A stretch of 64,000 nucleotides of DNA from Streptococcus oralis (GCF_001983955.1 NZ_CP019562.1:124001-188000); one strand, 5' to 3'; numbered from the stretch's first letter, positions 48,593 to 59,245 are shown. Notes: generated by a model not told the origin, from the sequence alone. Numbers and translations are program-made.

Positions 48593-48856
48593 TTATAGTG
48601 CAGTAAGAAATGTCAGTCCACCTAAGACAACGCCAGCTGAGTTTGGAATAATTAGTATCCAATCCTTCTTAGGTTCTTTTGTCCACCCGTAAATAACCCA
48701 AATTAAACAAGATACTGCTGCGGATAAAGGCTGGAATGGTTGAGCTTTGTTGCCTTGTAAATTGGCAAAAATTTGTGGGATGTAGGCGATAAATACAATA
48801 ATCCCGATAAAGGCCCCGATTGAACCGACAATTTGATTTATTTTTTGTTTAGTCAT
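48593..48856 (-). CDS. SemiSWEET-type sugar transporter
   Basis: 87 residues with three hydrophobic helices and the PQ motif IAYIPQIFAN near residue 27; matches SemiSWEET, half-transporters that dimerise to move sugars. Start MTKQKINQ at 48856 has AAAGGAGGTG; the upstream extension lacks a site. Substrate not predictable. Confidence 0.82.
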   Translation of the reverse strand: MTKQKINQIVGSIGAFIGIIVFIAYIPQIFANLQGNKAQPFQPLSAAVSCLIWVIYGWTKEPKKDWILIIPNSAGVVLGGLTFLTAL

Positions 48857-48961
48857 ATACACCTCCTTTAAAAAGATATCATAGAAATAAGCAAAATGCA
48901 ATAAATTCAGACACAAATTGTAACGAAAATCAATACCAAAGCACAAAAATGGAGAAATTGT

Positions 48962-49996
48962 TTATTTTTTGTTATAGTCAAAGCGAATGACTTGCTTCTG
49001 TGTATCCACATAAGCGTGAACGCCAAAGGGCACAATGGCTCTTGGAGTTGCGTGACCGACATTCAGATTATAGACAATCGGGATATTGTTATCAATGATA
49101 TCCAATAGTGCTTCCTTATAGTCGTCATAGAAGGTTTCATCCATTGGCTTTCCGACCAAGAGTCCACTGATAACCCCAAATATCCCCGTGTCCTTTAAAG
49201 TCCGCAACATTTTTTTGAAATCATCAGGTTCAGGCTTTTCTTCGCTTGTTTCTAGCAAGAGAATCTTTCCTTCCCAGTCACATAAGTCAGGGAAGAGTCG
49301 GTACTCTTGGCAGAGGTCCGTGCTGTCTGCGTATCGAGAATTGTCAAAGATATCATAGAGGGACTCAAGGCAACCACCGAGAATTTCTCCCTCAAACTGA
49401 GCATTTCCTTGCAACAAATCAAAGCCTGTATTTACATGACTGATACGAGCTGTTCCCAGAGCCTTGGGACTAAAATCAGTCCGTTCCTCATACCAAAGGT
49501 CGCTAGGGCGGATTTCTGAGATTCTTCCCGTCTCGATCAATTCTTTAAAGTAGTGGAGACTATAGGGCAACATCTCCTTGTCCAATTCACAAATGTCTGC
49601 TAGAAAGGATTGCCCATAAAAAGTCTTGATCCCTAGTTTGTGCAACATAAGGTGGTTCATGGTTGTATCCGAGAAGCCAAGAAAAATCTTTTGTTGGATA
49701 ACCTTTTGGAGCTGGTCGTTTTCAAAAAGGTAGGGTAGCAAGCGATAGGTATCATCCCCACCGATGGCGCATAGGATCATGTCGATGCTATCATCAGAAA
49801 AGGCCTGCATCAAATCCTCTGCACGTGCCTCCGGATGGTCCTTGATAAAGTCTAACCCTTTTAGCGAATGGGGCAGAAAGACAGGATTGAGTCCCAAATC
49901 CTTGAGACGTTGAATACCCAAATCGACTTCGTGTTTGACAAAATCCTCTCCGATAACACCACTAGACAAACTCACGATACCAATAGTAGAAACCAT
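48962..49996 (-). CDS. S66-family peptidase (LD-carboxypeptidase/MccF-like)
   Basis: 344 residues. The S66 triad is visible: Ser in FLGFSDTT (about residue 129), Glu in LLLETSEE (about 240) and His in NVGHATPRAIVPFG (about 310). Family members act as LD-carboxypeptidases in murein recycling or, in the MccF branch, hydrolyse acyl-sulfamoyl-adenylate toxins. The length and the short N-terminus fit the MccF-like group. Confidence 0.85.
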   Translation of the reverse strand: MVSTIGIVSLSSGVIGEDFVKHEVDLGIQRLKDLGLNPVFLPHSLKGLDFIKDHPEARAEDLMQAFSDDSIDMILCAIGGDDTYRLLPYLFENDQLQKVIQQKIFLGFSDTTMNHLMLHKLGIKTFYGQSFLADICELDKEMLPYSLHYFKELIETGRISEIRPSDLWYEERTDFSPKALGTARISHVNTGFDLLQGNAQFEGEILGGCLESLYDIFDNSRYADSTDLCQEYRLFPDLCDWEGKILLLETSEEKPEPDDFKKMLRTLKDTGIFGVISGLLVGKPMDETFYDDYKEALLDIIDNNIPIVYNLNVGHATPRAIVPFGVHAYVDTQKQVIRFDYNKK

Positions 49997-50100
49997 ATCT
50001 CATCCTCCTAGAAATTGATTGAGCCTATTTTATCATAAAAGATGGGAGAAAACTATAGGGATTGGGGGTAGAAGTTCTATTGGATATCAAGAAAGCAAGA

Positions 50101-50126
50101 AAAAAGCAACCGCTAGTGCAGTTGCT
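50101..50126 (-). terminator. Terminator of the corA-DUF1129-TfoX operon
   Basis: GCAACT / GGTTGC stem followed by TTTTTT on the minus strand. Confidence 0.7.
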
Positions 50127-50163
50127 TATCGTTTTACTAATCTGTAATCTCACTAGATATGAG

Positions 50164-50511
50164 TTACTTGGTTAACTCTTGATTATAGGAGAGGGCTAAA
50201 TCAATCCAGTAAGGAAGTTCTTTTTGACCTTCAATATCTAGGTCTATATAGCCATGATAAGGTCGCCCTCTCATCAATGTAGTACGAGCTCCTGTTCGGG
50301 GTAGAACTTGCTTTTCCATTTCTTTGCCAATTCTCACCATAACCAGCTCGTCCTTTCTGGAACTGACTGTAAGAACCATTTTCCCACGAATCATAAAGGC
50401 CAGGCCACCAAACAGTTTCTTTTCTTCTAGCTCTTCTTCGAAAATTTGGGGAGGAAGTTTGAGTGCTAGAATTTTTCGAATCTGCTGTGCTAAGGATTGA
50501 CTATATGCCAT
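50164..50511 (-). CDS. TfoX N-terminal-like protein
   Basis: 115 residues with the TfoX/Sxy N-terminal pattern (KKLFGGLAFMIRGKM and a Lys/Arg-rich middle). The C-terminal HTH part of TfoX is absent, as in many Firmicute homologues. Competence function is not implied. Operon with the DUF1129 protein (15-base gap). Confidence 0.8.
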   Translation of the reverse strand: MAYSQSLAQQIRKILALKLPPQIFEEELEEKKLFGGLAFMIRGKMVLTVSSRKDELVMVRIGKEMEKQVLPRTGARTTLMRGRPYHGYIDLDIEGQKELPYWIDLALSYNQELTK

Positions 50512-50526
50512 AGCGTTTCACTTTTC

Positions 50527-51204
50527 TTAATAACGGGATGGGCCTGCGCTTGCGCTTCGGATATTGAAGCGTTTCTTGAGATAGAAGCGAAGGGCGAGAA
50601 GGGCTGCTCCTAGGACAGCCAAAGGCAGTGGAGCAAGGATTGGATTGAGAGCTGCTGGAAGGAAGCTTGTTGCGAAGAAGACAGCCAACCAGAGAAGCAT
50701 AGCAGCGAGGATGACGAGGATTGATTTCCAGAAAGGAGGGCGCTGGCTACGATCTGTGTCTGGTCCATAGTACTGGTAGACAAAGTAGTACATCAAGTAG
50801 AAGGCAAGTCCTCCTACAAGTCCAACCAACAAGAGGGTAATCAACCCATAGCCAATAGCCTGATCTGTAGAGAAGAAGGTAGTCAGAGCGCTAACCAATG
50901 CAAAGAGACTGGTGATAAAAAGGGCTGAGTCCATAATCATGAGTTTTGGATCGTCATTTTCTTTTGGATGCTCTTTTTCATATTGCTCCTTGACAGTGAA
51001 GCTATGAGCCCAGTGGGTTGGAGCGCCATAGAGGGAACGAGCAGTCGTTCCTTTGGCTTGCTCTTCAAGGATTTGAGGAATGACTTCCTCAAAGATAGCC
51101 TTGATTTCAGCATCTGTTTTACCATCTTTGATAAATTGTTGGGTAGCGATGTGGATAAACTCTTGGTTTTTCTTAGTTAATTTTTGTAAATCAATCTGAG
51201 ACAT
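50527..51204 (-). CDS. DUF1129 family membrane protein
   Basis: 225 residues: cytoplasmic N-terminal half with a conserved start SQIDLQKLTKKN, then four membrane helices. Start ATG 51204 follows GAGGAATCCCT; an earlier ATG at 51225 overlaps corA. It lies 11 bases after corA in the same operon. Function unknown. Confidence 0.8.
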   Translation of the reverse strand: MSQIDLQKLTKKNQEFIHIATQQFIKDGKTDAEIKAIFEEVIPQILEEQAKGTTARSLYGAPTHWAHSFTVKEQYEKEHPKENDDPKLMIMDSALFITSLFALVSALTTFFSTDQAIGYGLITLLLVGLVGGLAFYLMYYFVYQYYGPDTDRSQRPPFWKSILVILAAMLLWLAVFFATSFLPAALNPILAPLPLAVLGAALLALRFYLKKRFNIRSASAGPSRY

Positions 51205-51215
51205 AGGGATTCCTC

Positions 51216-52160
51216 TTAGAACCATTTTTTATGGATGAGATAGAGAGTGAGCGAAACACTCATAGCAAAGGCGATAAAGACGATTAACCAGAAGGCGTGT
51301 GGTTCACCGTTCAAAGGGATTTCATTATCCTTGAAGTTCATCCCATAGGCTGAGAAGATCATGGTTGGGACAGACATGACGATGGTCACGAGAGCCAGAG
51401 TTTTCATGATGTTGTTCTGGTTGTTGGAAATGATAGAGGCAAAGGTCTCTGTCATAGAGTGAAGGACGTTTCCATAGATATCTGCCATCTCGATGGCCTG
51501 TTGGGTTTCAATCAGGGTGTCTTCGAGTAGGTCTTCGTCTTCTAGGTATTTCTTGATATTGCTAGTTGCGCTAGTCAATTTCTTAATCACGCGCTCGTTC
51601 GTCTTCAGTGAGGCCTTGAAATAGACGATGGTCTTTTCCAATTCCATGAGCTCGATCAGCTCTTCGTTTCGAGTAGACTTGTGAAGTTGACTTTCGATTT
51701 GTTCACTCTTACGGTCAATCGAACGGAGGGCCGTAAGGTAAAGTTCGGCGTTGCGGTAGAGAATCTGGAAGATAAAGCGTGAACGCATGAAGGTGTAAAA
51801 GTTGCGCAGTCTACGGTTGATAAAGACATCGAGAACGGGGAGGGGTTCCAAGCAGGTGGTGATAATGGTTTCCTCTGTGATGATAATCCCCAGCGGAATC
51901 GTAACGTAGTAGGTACGATTGTTTCTTTCTTCTGTGATGGGAACGTCCACGATAATCAAAGTGTACTCATCTTCGATGGTAATACGGGACATTTCTTCCG
52001 CGTCGAGTGGTGCTCGAAGGTCGGCAATGTCAATGTCGAAGGCGTTAGCGATTTCCAACGATTCATTTTGTGTAGGATTGACGAGGTTGATCCAAGTACC
52101 CGGTTCAAGCGTGTCGATCTCTTTAAATTCAGTTGTTGTTGAGAGAAAAACTTGTTTCAT
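51216..52160 (-). CDS. corA: CorA-family Mg2+ channel
   Basis: 314 residues: long cytoplasmic domain, then two C-terminal helices with the selectivity motif YGMNF at about residue 274. Housekeeping Mg2+ uptake. Divergent to uvrA. Together with the M-box-controlled MgtA at 56585 the region has two Mg2+ entry systems within 5 kb. Confidence 0.93.
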   Translation of the reverse strand: MKQVFLSTTTEFKEIDTLEPGTWINLVNPTQNESLEIANAFDIDIADLRAPLDAEEMSRITIEDEYTLIIVDVPITEERNNRTYYVTIPLGIIITEETIITTCLEPLPVLDVFINRRLRNFYTFMRSRFIFQILYRNAELYLTALRSIDRKSEQIESQLHKSTRNEELIELMELEKTIVYFKASLKTNERVIKKLTSATSNIKKYLEDEDLLEDTLIETQQAIEMADIYGNVLHSMTETFASIISNNQNNIMKTLALVTIVMSVPTMIFSAYGMNFKDNEIPLNGEPHAFWLIVFIAFAMSVSLTLYLIHKKWF

Positions 52161-52209
52161 ATCCCCTATCCTTTCCTACTATTCAGTGATTCATTTTTTG
52201 CACCGTACT

Positions 52210-52215
52210 ATTATA
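52210..52215 (-). promoter_or_regulatory. -10 element of corA
   Basis: TATAAT on the minus strand about 50 bases ahead of corA; -35 weak. Confidence 0.5.
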
Positions 52216-52256
52216 CTATAAAAACAGCTTTTTGGGTAATAGAATTTCACATTTTT

Positions 52257-52265
52257 TGGTATAAT
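52257..52265 (+). promoter_or_regulatory. Extended -10 promoter of uvrA
   Basis: TGG-TATAAT, 31 bases ahead of ATG 52297. It overlaps the longer in-frame ATG at 52264, which argues for the later start. Confidence 0.6.
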
Positions 52266-52296
52266 GGAAAGCAATAATGGACTAGAAAGAACAAAG

Positions 52297-55128
52297 ATGC
52301 AAGATAAAATTGTGATTCATGGGGCGCGTGCCCATAACTTAAAAAATATAGATGTGGAGATTCCAAGAGACAAGCTGGTTGTTGTGACTGGTTTGTCAGG
52401 TTCTGGGAAATCCAGTCTGGCCTTTGATACCCTCTATGCTGAGGGCCAACGTCGCTATGTAGAGAGTCTATCAGCCTATGCTCGCCAGTTTTTGGGCAAT
52501 ATGGAAAAACCAGATGTGGATGCCATTGATGGTCTCAGCCCAGCTATTTCCATTGACCAGAAAACCACCAGCAAAAACCCTCGTTCGACCGTGGGAACGA
52601 CGACTGAAATCAATGATTATCTGCGTCTCCTCTACGCACGTGTGGGGACGCCTTACTGTATTAACGGGCATGGGGCTATCAAGGCTTCTTCTGTAGAACA
52701 AATCGTGGATAAGGTCTTGGAATTGCCAGAACGCCAACGTCTGCAAATTTTAGCTCCTGTCATTCGTAAGAAAAAAGGGCAACATAAGAGTGTCATTGAA
52801 AAGGTTCAGAAAGACGGTTATGTCCGTGTCCGAGTGGATGGGGAAGTCTATGATGTTACCGAAGTGCCTGAACTGTCTAAGAGTAAGCAACACAATATCG
52901 ATGTTGTGGTCGACCGTATTGTCATCAAGGAGGGCATCCGTAGTCGTCTCTTTGACTCAATCGAGGCTGCCCTTCGTATCGCAGAAGGTTATGTCATTAT
53001 CGACACTATGGACGATTCTGAGTTGCTCTTTTCTGAGCACTATGCCTGTCCGGTCTGTGGCTTTACTGTACCCGAGTTGGAGCCTCGACTCTTCTCTTTC
53101 AATGCGCCTTTTGGCTCATGTAGCGAGTGTGATGGTTTGGGGATCAAGCTGGAGGTGGATATCGACCTAGTGGTGCCAGATACCAGCAAGACCCTACGTG
53201 AAGGTGCACTTGCACCATGGAATCCTATCTCATCTAACTACTATCCAAACATGCTAGAGCAGGCCATGACAGCCTTTGGGGTGGATATGGATAAGCCTTT
53301 TGAGGACTTGTCAGAAGAAGATAAAAACTTGATTCTCTATGGGTCTGATGGCAAGGAATTCCATTTCCACTATGAAAATGAATTTGGTGGAGTGCGCGAT
53401 ATTGACATTCCTTTTGAGGGGGTTGTCAATAATATCAAGCGTCGTTACCATGAGACTAACAGTGATTACACCCGTACCCAGATGCGCCTCTACATGAATG
53501 AGCTGACCTGCGGAACTTGCCACGGCTACCGTCTCAATGACCAGGCCTTGTCTGTTCGTGTGGGTGGGGAGCAAGGGCCACATATCGGAGAAATCTCAGA
53601 CCTGTCTATCGCAGACCATTTGGAATTAGTGAGTCAGCTGACCTTGTCTGAAAATGAAGCCATCATCGCCCGTCCCATTCTCAAGGAAATCAAGGATCGC
53701 TTGACCTTCCTCAATAACGTAGGTCTTAACTATTTGACTCTGTCACGTTCGGCAGGAACCCTTTCAGGCGGTGAGAGTCAGCGTATTCGCTTGGCAACCC
53801 AGATTGGGTCCAACCTATCAGGTGTCCTCTATATCCTGGATGAGCCGTCCATTGGTCTTCACCAGAGGGATAATGACCGCCTGATTGCCAGTCTGAAGAA
53901 GATGCGTGACTTGGGCAATACTCTCATCGTGGTGGAACACGATGAAGATACCATGCGCGAGGCGGATTATCTGATTGACGTTGGTCCGGGTGCGGGAGCA
54001 TTTGGTGGGGAAATTGTCGCTGCAGGTACGCCTAAGCAGGTGGCTCGCAACAGCAAATCCATTACAGGACAGTATCTATCAGGAAAACGTGCCATTCCAG
54101 TACCAGAAGAGCGTCGTGCCGGAAATGGTCGTTTTATCGAGGTGACGGGTGCGCGTGAGAACAACTTGCAAAATATCACTGCTCGCTTTCCGCTAGGAAA
54201 ATTCATCGCAGTGACAGGTGTATCGGGTTCAGGTAAGTCGACCTTAATCAACAGCATTCTCAAAAAAGCCATTGCCCAGAAGCTCAATCGCAATTCAGAC
54301 AAACCTGGTAAGTTTAAGACGATTACAGGGATTGAGCATGTAGACCGCTTGATCGATATTGACCAGAGCCCAATCGGACGAACGCCGAGGTCCAACCCAG
54401 CTACCTATACGGGAGTTTTTGACGATATACGAGACCTCTTTGCTCAGACAAATGAAGCCAAGATTCGAGGCTACAAGAAGGGCCGTTTCAGTTTCAACGT
54501 CAAGGGTGGTCGTTGCGAAGCCTGCTCAGGTGACGGGATTATCAAGATCGAGATGCACTTCTTGCCAGATGTTTACGTTGCTTGTGAAGTCTGCCACGGG
54601 ACTCGCTACAACAGTGAAACCTTAGAAGTTCACTACAAGGAAAAGAATATCTCGCAAGTTTTAGATATGACCGTCAACGATGCGGTGGAATTCTTCCAAC
54701 ACATTCCCAAGATTCAACGCAAACTCCAGACCATCAAGGATGTGGGGCTGGGCTATGTGACCTTAGGACAACCAGCTACGACCCTTTCTGGAGGAGAAGC
54801 CCAGCGTATGAAGCTGGCTAGTGAACTCCACAAGCGCTCGACAGGTAAGTCCTTCTACATTCTGGATGAGCCGACGACAGGACTTCATACTGAGGACATC
54901 GCTCGCTTGCTTAAAGTCTTGGCTCGCTTTGTTGACGATGGCAATACTGTCCTCGTCATTGAGCACAATCTGGATGTTATTAAAACAGCAGACCATATCA
55001 TCGACTTGGGACCTGAAGGTGGTGTTGGTGGTGGAACCATCATCGCAACAGGAACTCCAGAAGAAGTAGCGGCCAATGAAGCCAGCTACACAGGACACTA
55101 TTTGAAAGGAAAGTTACATCATGAATAA
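52297..55128 (+). CDS. uvrA: Excinuclease ABC subunit A
   Basis: 943 residues. Two ABC-type ATPase modules (GLSGSGKSS near residue 31 and GVSGSGKST near 640), zinc-finger cysteines (CPVCG...CSEC and CEACSGDG...CEVCHG), and two LSGGE signatures. It recognises DNA damage in nucleotide excision repair. Its end overlaps pepQ by 8 bases. Confidence 0.97.
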   Translation: MQDKIVIHGARAHNLKNIDVEIPRDKLVVVTGLSGSGKSSLAFDTLYAEGQRRYVESLSAYARQFLGNMEKPDVDAIDGLSPAISIDQKTTSKNPRSTVGTTTEINDYLRLLYARVGTPYCINGHGAIKASSVEQIVDKVLELPERQRLQILAPVIRKKKGQHKSVIEKVQKDGYVRVRVDGEVYDVTEVPELSKSKQHNIDVVVDRIVIKEGIRSRLFDSIEAALRIAEGYVIIDTMDDSELLFSEHYACPVCGFTVPELEPRLFSFNAPFGSCSECDGLGIKLEVDIDLVVPDTSKTLREGALAPWNPISSNYYPNMLEQAMTAFGVDMDKPFEDLSEEDKNLILYGSDGKEFHFHYENEFGGVRDIDIPFEGVVNNIKRRYHETNSDYTRTQMRLYMNELTCGTCHGYRLNDQALSVRVGGEQGPHIGEISDLSIADHLELVSQLTLSENEAIIARPILKEIKDRLTFLNNVGLNYLTLSRSAGTLSGGESQRIRLATQIGSNLSGVLYILDEPSIGLHQRDNDRLIASLKKMRDLGNTLIVVEHDEDTMREADYLIDVGPGAGAFGGEIVAAGTPKQVARNSKSITGQYLSGKRAIPVPEERRAGNGRFIEVTGARENNLQNITARFPLGKFIAVTGVSGSGKSTLINSILKKAIAQKLNRNSDKPGKFKTITGIEHVDRLIDIDQSPIGRTPRSNPATYTGVFDDIRDLFAQTNEAKIRGYKKGRFSFNVKGGRCEACSGDGIIKIEMHFLPDVYVACEVCHGTRYNSETLEVHYKEKNISQVLDMTVNDAVEFFQHIPKIQRKLQTIKDVGLGYVTLGQPATTLSGGEAQRMKLASELHKRSTGKSFYILDEPTTGLHTEDIARLLKVLARFVDDGNTVLVIEHNLDVIKTADHIIDLGPEGGVGGGTIIATGTPEEVAANEASYTGHYLKGKLHHE

Positions 55129-56182
55129 ACGTGTGCAAGCATTTTTAGCTAAAATGCAAGAAAAAGAACTAGATGGCATCATCATCAACAACCTTAAAAA
55201 TGTCTATTACCTGACTGGTTTTTGGGGTTCAAACGGAACCGTCTTTATCAGCCGTGATCGTCAGGTCTTGGTGACAGACTCTCGCTATATCATTGCTGCT
55301 AAGCAAGAAGTGACAGGTTTTGAGATTGTGGCTGACCGTGATGAATTGGCTGTCATTGCAGGAATTGTCAAGGATATGGGCTTGTCTCGCACCGGTTTTG
55401 AGGACGAGATTTCTGTCTCTTACTATCATCGTATGCAGGCAGCGTTTGAAGGTTTGGAATTGCTTCCTCAAACGCAGTTTGTTGAGGGTCTTCGTATGAT
55501 TAAAGATGAGAAAGAGATTGCGACTATTCGCAAGGCTTGCTCTATCTCAGACCAAGCTTTCCGCGATGCACTTGACTTTATCAAGCCTGGAAAGACAGAG
55601 ATTGAAATTGCCAACTTCCTTGATTTCCGCATGCGTGAGTTGGGAGCGGCAGGCTTGTCTTTTGATACTATTTTAGCAAGTGGCATCAACTCTTCTAAGC
55701 CCCATGCCCATCCAATGCACAAACCGGTTGAAGCGGGAGAAGCTATTACCATGGACTTCGGCTGCCTTTACGAGCATTATGTGAGTGATATGACACGGAC
55801 CATCTATCTAGGCCATGTCAGTGACGAGCAAGCAGAAATCTACAACACCGTTTTGAAGGCTAACCAAGCTCTGATTGACCAAGCTAAGGCTGGTTTAGGT
55901 TTCCGTGACTTTGACAAAATCCCTCGTGATATCATTGTTGAAGCAGGCTATGGAGAATACTTTACACACGGTATCGGGCATGGTATCGGACTTGATATTC
56001 ACGAAGAACCATACTTTAGCCAAACCTCGACGGATACAATCAAGGCAGGAATGACCTTGACAGATGAACCGGGCATCTATATCGAAGGAAAATACGGCGT
56101 CCGTATCGAAGATGATATTCTCATTACAGATACAGGTTGCGAATTATTGACTCTTGCTCCGAAAGAATTAATTGTTATTTAA
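55121..56182 (+). CDS. pepQ: Xaa-Pro aminopeptidase/dipeptidase
   Basis: 353 residues of the M24 'pita-bread' family. Metal ligands: MDFG and SDMTRT (Asp), GHGIGL (His), DEPGIY and GVRIEDD (Glu). It splits peptides with proline at position 2 (PepQ or PepP type; the exact type is unsure). AAGGAAAG precedes ATG. Translationally coupled to uvrA, an arrangement also known from pneumococcus. Confidence 0.85.
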   Translation: MNKRVQAFLAKMQEKELDGIIINNLKNVYYLTGFWGSNGTVFISRDRQVLVTDSRYIIAAKQEVTGFEIVADRDELAVIAGIVKDMGLSRTGFEDEISVSYYHRMQAAFEGLELLPQTQFVEGLRMIKDEKEIATIRKACSISDQAFRDALDFIKPGKTEIEIANFLDFRMRELGAAGLSFDTILASGINSSKPHAHPMHKPVEAGEAITMDFGCLYEHYVSDMTRTIYLGHVSDEQAEIYNTVLKANQALIDQAKAGLGFRDFDKIPRDIIVEAGYGEYFTHGIGHGIGLDIHEEPYFSQTSTDTIKAGMTLTDEPGIYIEGKYGVRIEDDILITDTGCELLTLAPKELIVI

Positions 56183-56200
56183 GAAAATTATGATAAATCG

Positions 56201-56229
56201 TTGACTTTTATATTTTAAAGGTTTATACT
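56201..56229 (+). promoter_or_regulatory. Promoter of the M-box/mgtA transcript
   Basis: TTGACT (56201-56206), 17 bases, TATACT (56224-56229); start near 56236. Confidence 0.8.
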
Positions 56230-56235
56230 GATAGA

Positions 56236-56378
56236 CGAAAACGGTAGGTGAGGCTACCATAGGGATACGGATGACTACCGCAAAGCAGTGGAGACACTAC
56301 TCGTTGGTCAACAGTCTTGGTCGCGAAGGCCAAGACTAAGCTCATTACATCGCCCTATGGAGTTAAAGCTTGAACGAA
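56236..56378 (+). ncRNA. M-box (ykoK-type) Mg2+ riboswitch
   Basis: The conserved M-box blocks appear in order: GGTAGGTGAGGCTACC, TGGTCAACAG, and CCCTATGGAGTTAAAGCT. CCATAGGG (56258-56265) pairs with CCCTATGG (56353-56360) to close the core. By family, Mg2+ binding frees a downstream terminator, which is seen at 56400-56428, so low Mg2+ allows read-through into the transporter gene. Confidence 0.85.
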
Positions 56379-56399
56379 AAAACAGATAATTAGTTTTTT

Positions 56400-56428
56400 A
56401 ATCCTGCCATTTTATGGCAGGATTTTCT
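56400..56428 (+). terminator. Riboswitch-controlled terminator
   Basis: AATCCTGCC / GGCAGGATT stem with a 7-nt loop then TTC; expression platform of the M-box. Confidence 0.8.
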
Positions 56429-56459
56429 GCTGTTTTAAGAAAAAGAAAGGAGACAAACG

Positions 56460-56531
56460 ATGCAAATTGACGACCACCCAGAACCGCACATACACAGCCA
56501 ATCGCTGATTTGTGTCGTTCTGCCCTTATAA
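56460..56531 (+). CDS. Acidic/proline-rich leader peptide (MgtL-like)
   Basis: 23 codons, ATG 56460 with an ideal AAAGGAG site 7 bases ahead, TAA at 56529-56531. The N-terminus MQIDDHPEPHIH alternates acidic residues and prolines, like the MgtL leader of enterobacteria (MEPDPTP), whose nascent chain destabilises ribosomes when Mg2+ is low. It lies between the M-box terminator and mgtA, and its 3' half forms one arm of the downstream hairpin. Role inferred; no homologue is known to me. Confidence 0.6.
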   Translation: MQIDDHPEPHIHSQSLICVVLPL

Positions 56532-56570
56532 AGTGATTGGTCTCTGTGTATGAAACACATCATTCATACA
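56492..56570 (+). other. Two overlapping hairpins between leader peptide and mgtA
   Basis: Hairpin 1: ACACAGCCAATC (56492-56503) with GATTGG-tct-CTGTGT (56535-56549). Hairpin 2: TGTATGAA (56547-56554) with TTCATACA (56563-56570), ending next to the mgtA ribosome site. They share three bases and so compete. A ribosome halted on the leader codons would block arm 1 and favour hairpin 2. Confidence 0.5.
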
Positions 56571-56584
56571 GATAGGAGAAACCA

Positions 56585-59245
56585 ATGAAAACTACAAAAG
56601 AAAGATTAGCAACAGCTATTCACACACCTCTAAACGAAACTTTATCTTTTTATAAGACAAGTCTAACAGGCTTGACTGAGGAGCAGGTGGAGAAAAATCG
56701 TGACCTATATGGCGAAAACACCATCACCAAGGGTCAAGAAGACAGTATCCTCAAAAAGATTTACGAATCGATTATCAATCCATTTACAATCATCCTTCTT
56801 GTCATCGCTATGATTTCCATGGTGACCAATGTCTGGTTGGCGAAGCCTGGACAAGAAGATCCGACGACCTCTATCATCATCGTCGTTCTCGTTCTAATCT
56901 CTGGTGGCATACGCTTTGTCCAAGAACTGCGAAGTGACAAGGCTGCGACCAATCTATCAAAAATGATTGTGAACACTGCCACAGTTATTCGCGAAGACCA
57001 GAGTTTAGAGGTCGCAATTGAAGATTTGGTCGTTGGAGATATAGTCAAATTAAGTGCTGGGGATATGATTCCAGCAGACCTCATTTTAATTGAATCACGC
57101 GATTTCTTTGTTCAACAGTCTGGTTTGACAGGTGAAAGTGACTCGGTTGAAAAACTAGCCTTGTCAAAAATGAGTCAGTCAAACTTTGATAGTCTGCTAG
57201 AAGCAGAAGCACTCGCCTTTATGGGAACCAATGTGATATCAGGGAGTGCCAAGGCTTTGATCCTAGCGGTCGGCGATGACACTATGATGGGAGAAATCGA
57301 GCAAACTCTCAATACCTATGACGAACCGACCTCTTTTGAACGGGAGATGAACAGCATCTCTTGGCTCTTGATCCGTTTGATGTTGGTCATGGTTCCCATC
57401 GTGTTTCTCTCCAATGGCTTGACAGATGGCGACTGGCTGGAAGCAGGTGTGTTTGCACTGAGTGTTGGTGTTGGATTGACACCTGAGATGCTTCCTATGA
57501 TCATCACGGCCAGTCTAGCAAAAGGCTCCATTATCATGGCCAAGGAAAAAGTCGTCATCAAAAAACTCAATGCCATACAGGACCTAGGTGCTATTGATAT
57601 CCTATGCACGGATAAAACCGGAACCCTTACCCAAGATGAAATTGTCCTTGAATATCCTTTGGATATACATGGAGATTTGGATTTGTCTGTGTTGAGACGG
57701 GCCTACCTCAATTCCTATTTTCAAACCGGTTTGAAAAACTTGATGGACCGTGCCATTATCAGTAGAACTGAAAAAGAAGCTAAAGAACACGCTATTCTAC
57801 AAAATTTGGATACTAGCTTCCAAAAAATAGATGAATTACCTTTTGATTTTGAACGCAGACGGATGAGTGTCATCGTCAAGGATGAGAACGAAGTTGTTAG
57901 TTTGGTAACCAAGGGTGCCCTAGAGGAAATGCTTGCGATTTCAACCCATGTGGAATATCAAGGTCAGATTAGCCCTCTGACGGATGATATCCGAGTGGAA
58001 ATCTTAAAAGAAGTAGATCAACTTAATCAACAGGGATTGCGAGTCTTGGGAGTCGCCTATAAAACAGGCCTAAAAGAAGGTTTTGCTTACTCCGTTGAAG
58101 ATGAAAAAGAGATGATTCTAACCGGATATCTTGCCTTTCTAGATCCACCAAAACCATCAGCAGCACCTGCTATCCAAGCTTTGTTAGAACACGGTGTTCA
58201 AACAAAGATCTTGACGGGAGACAATGAGAAGGTAACCCAAGCAGTATGCGAAAAAGTTGGTTTAGACGTTGATCAAATCTTGTTGGGTTCTGATATTGAC
58301 GCTATGACGGACGAAGAATTGGCCCAAGCAGTTGAGAAAGTGACTGTCTTTGCCAAACTCTCTCCGGATCAAAAAGCACGAATCATTTTACAAATCAAAT
58401 CGAATGGACATTGTGTCGGCTATATGGGAGATGGGATCAATGATGCCCCTTCTATGAAAGTGGCAGATGTGGGGATTTCTGTTGATACAGCAGTAGATAT
58501 TGCCAAAGAAACGGCTGATGTCATTTTGTTAGATAAGGATTTGATGGTGCTTGAAAAAGGGCTGGTTGAAGGACGCAAAGTCTATGCTAATATGACCAAA
58601 TATATCAAGATGACGGTCAGCTCTAATTTCGGGAACATTTTCTCTCTGCTAGTGTCTGGTATCTTTTTACCTTTCCTTCCTATGGCTCCGATTCACTTGA
58701 TTGTGTTAAACCTCGTCTACGACCTTTCTTGTATTGCCTTGCCATTTGATAATGTGGATGAAGACTTTTTGAAGCATCCTCATAAGTGGGAAGCCAAGTC
58801 TATTACTCGTTTTATGATTTGGATGGGTCCGATTTCTTCTGCCTTTGATATTTTGACCTTTATCTTGCTCTATTTTGTCATTGTCCCAATGGCGACAGGT
58901 CAAGCTTATGCTCACGGAGCAGAGTCGGCAACGGGCTTTATCATTTTGTTCCAGACAGGTTGGTTCATTGAATCCATGTGGTCCCAAACCATGGTTATCC
59001 ATATGCTTCGTTCAGCAAAACTTCCTTTCTTACAAAGTCGTCCATCATGGTTTGTTCTTGGAACAACCTTGCTAGCAGCTAGTTTTGTGACCTTCCTTCC
59101 CTACTCTTCAATTGCTAGCCTGCTTCATTTAACCCCTTTGGAACCAATTTATTTCCTCTTTTTGCTTTTGATTATCGTTCTCTATATGATAAGTGTTACA
59201 GTTGTAAAACGATTGTATATCAAAAAATTTAAAAGTTGGTTATAA
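56585..59245 (+). CDS. mgtA: Magnesium-transporting P-type ATPase MgtA
   Basis: 886 residues of the P3B type. TGES actuator motif (about residue 185), LTPEMLPMI in helix 4, phosphorylation site DKTGTLT (about 345), GDGINDAP hinge (about 617), and C-terminal helices with FLPFLPM. Imports Mg2+. Start ATG follows GATAGGAGAA. Controlled by an M-box riboswitch and probably by a leader peptide directly upstream. Confidence 0.93.
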   Translation: MKTTKERLATAIHTPLNETLSFYKTSLTGLTEEQVEKNRDLYGENTITKGQEDSILKKIYESIINPFTIILLVIAMISMVTNVWLAKPGQEDPTTSIIIVVLVLISGGIRFVQELRSDKAATNLSKMIVNTATVIREDQSLEVAIEDLVVGDIVKLSAGDMIPADLILIESRDFFVQQSGLTGESDSVEKLALSKMSQSNFDSLLEAEALAFMGTNVISGSAKALILAVGDDTMMGEIEQTLNTYDEPTSFEREMNSISWLLIRLMLVMVPIVFLSNGLTDGDWLEAGVFALSVGVGLTPEMLPMIITASLAKGSIIMAKEKVVIKKLNAIQDLGAIDILCTDKTGTLTQDEIVLEYPLDIHGDLDLSVLRRAYLNSYFQTGLKNLMDRAIISRTEKEAKEHAILQNLDTSFQKIDELPFDFERRRMSVIVKDENEVVSLVTKGALEEMLAISTHVEYQGQISPLTDDIRVEILKEVDQLNQQGLRVLGVAYKTGLKEGFAYSVEDEKEMILTGYLAFLDPPKPSAAPAIQALLEHGVQTKILTGDNEKVTQAVCEKVGLDVDQILLGSDIDAMTDEELAQAVEKVTVFAKLSPDQKARIILQIKSNGHCVGYMGDGINDAPSMKVADVGISVDTAVDIAKETADVILLDKDLMVLEKGLVEGRKVYANMTKYIKMTVSSNFGNIFSLLVSGIFLPFLPMAPIHLIVLNLVYDLSCIALPFDNVDEDFLKHPHKWEAKSITRFMIWMGPISSAFDILTFILLYFVIVPMATGQAYAHGAESATGFIILFQTGWFIESMWSQTMVIHMLRSAKLPFLQSRPSWFVLGTTLLAASFVTFLPYSSIASLLHLTPLEPIYFLFLLLIIVLYMISVTVVKRLYIKKFKSWL

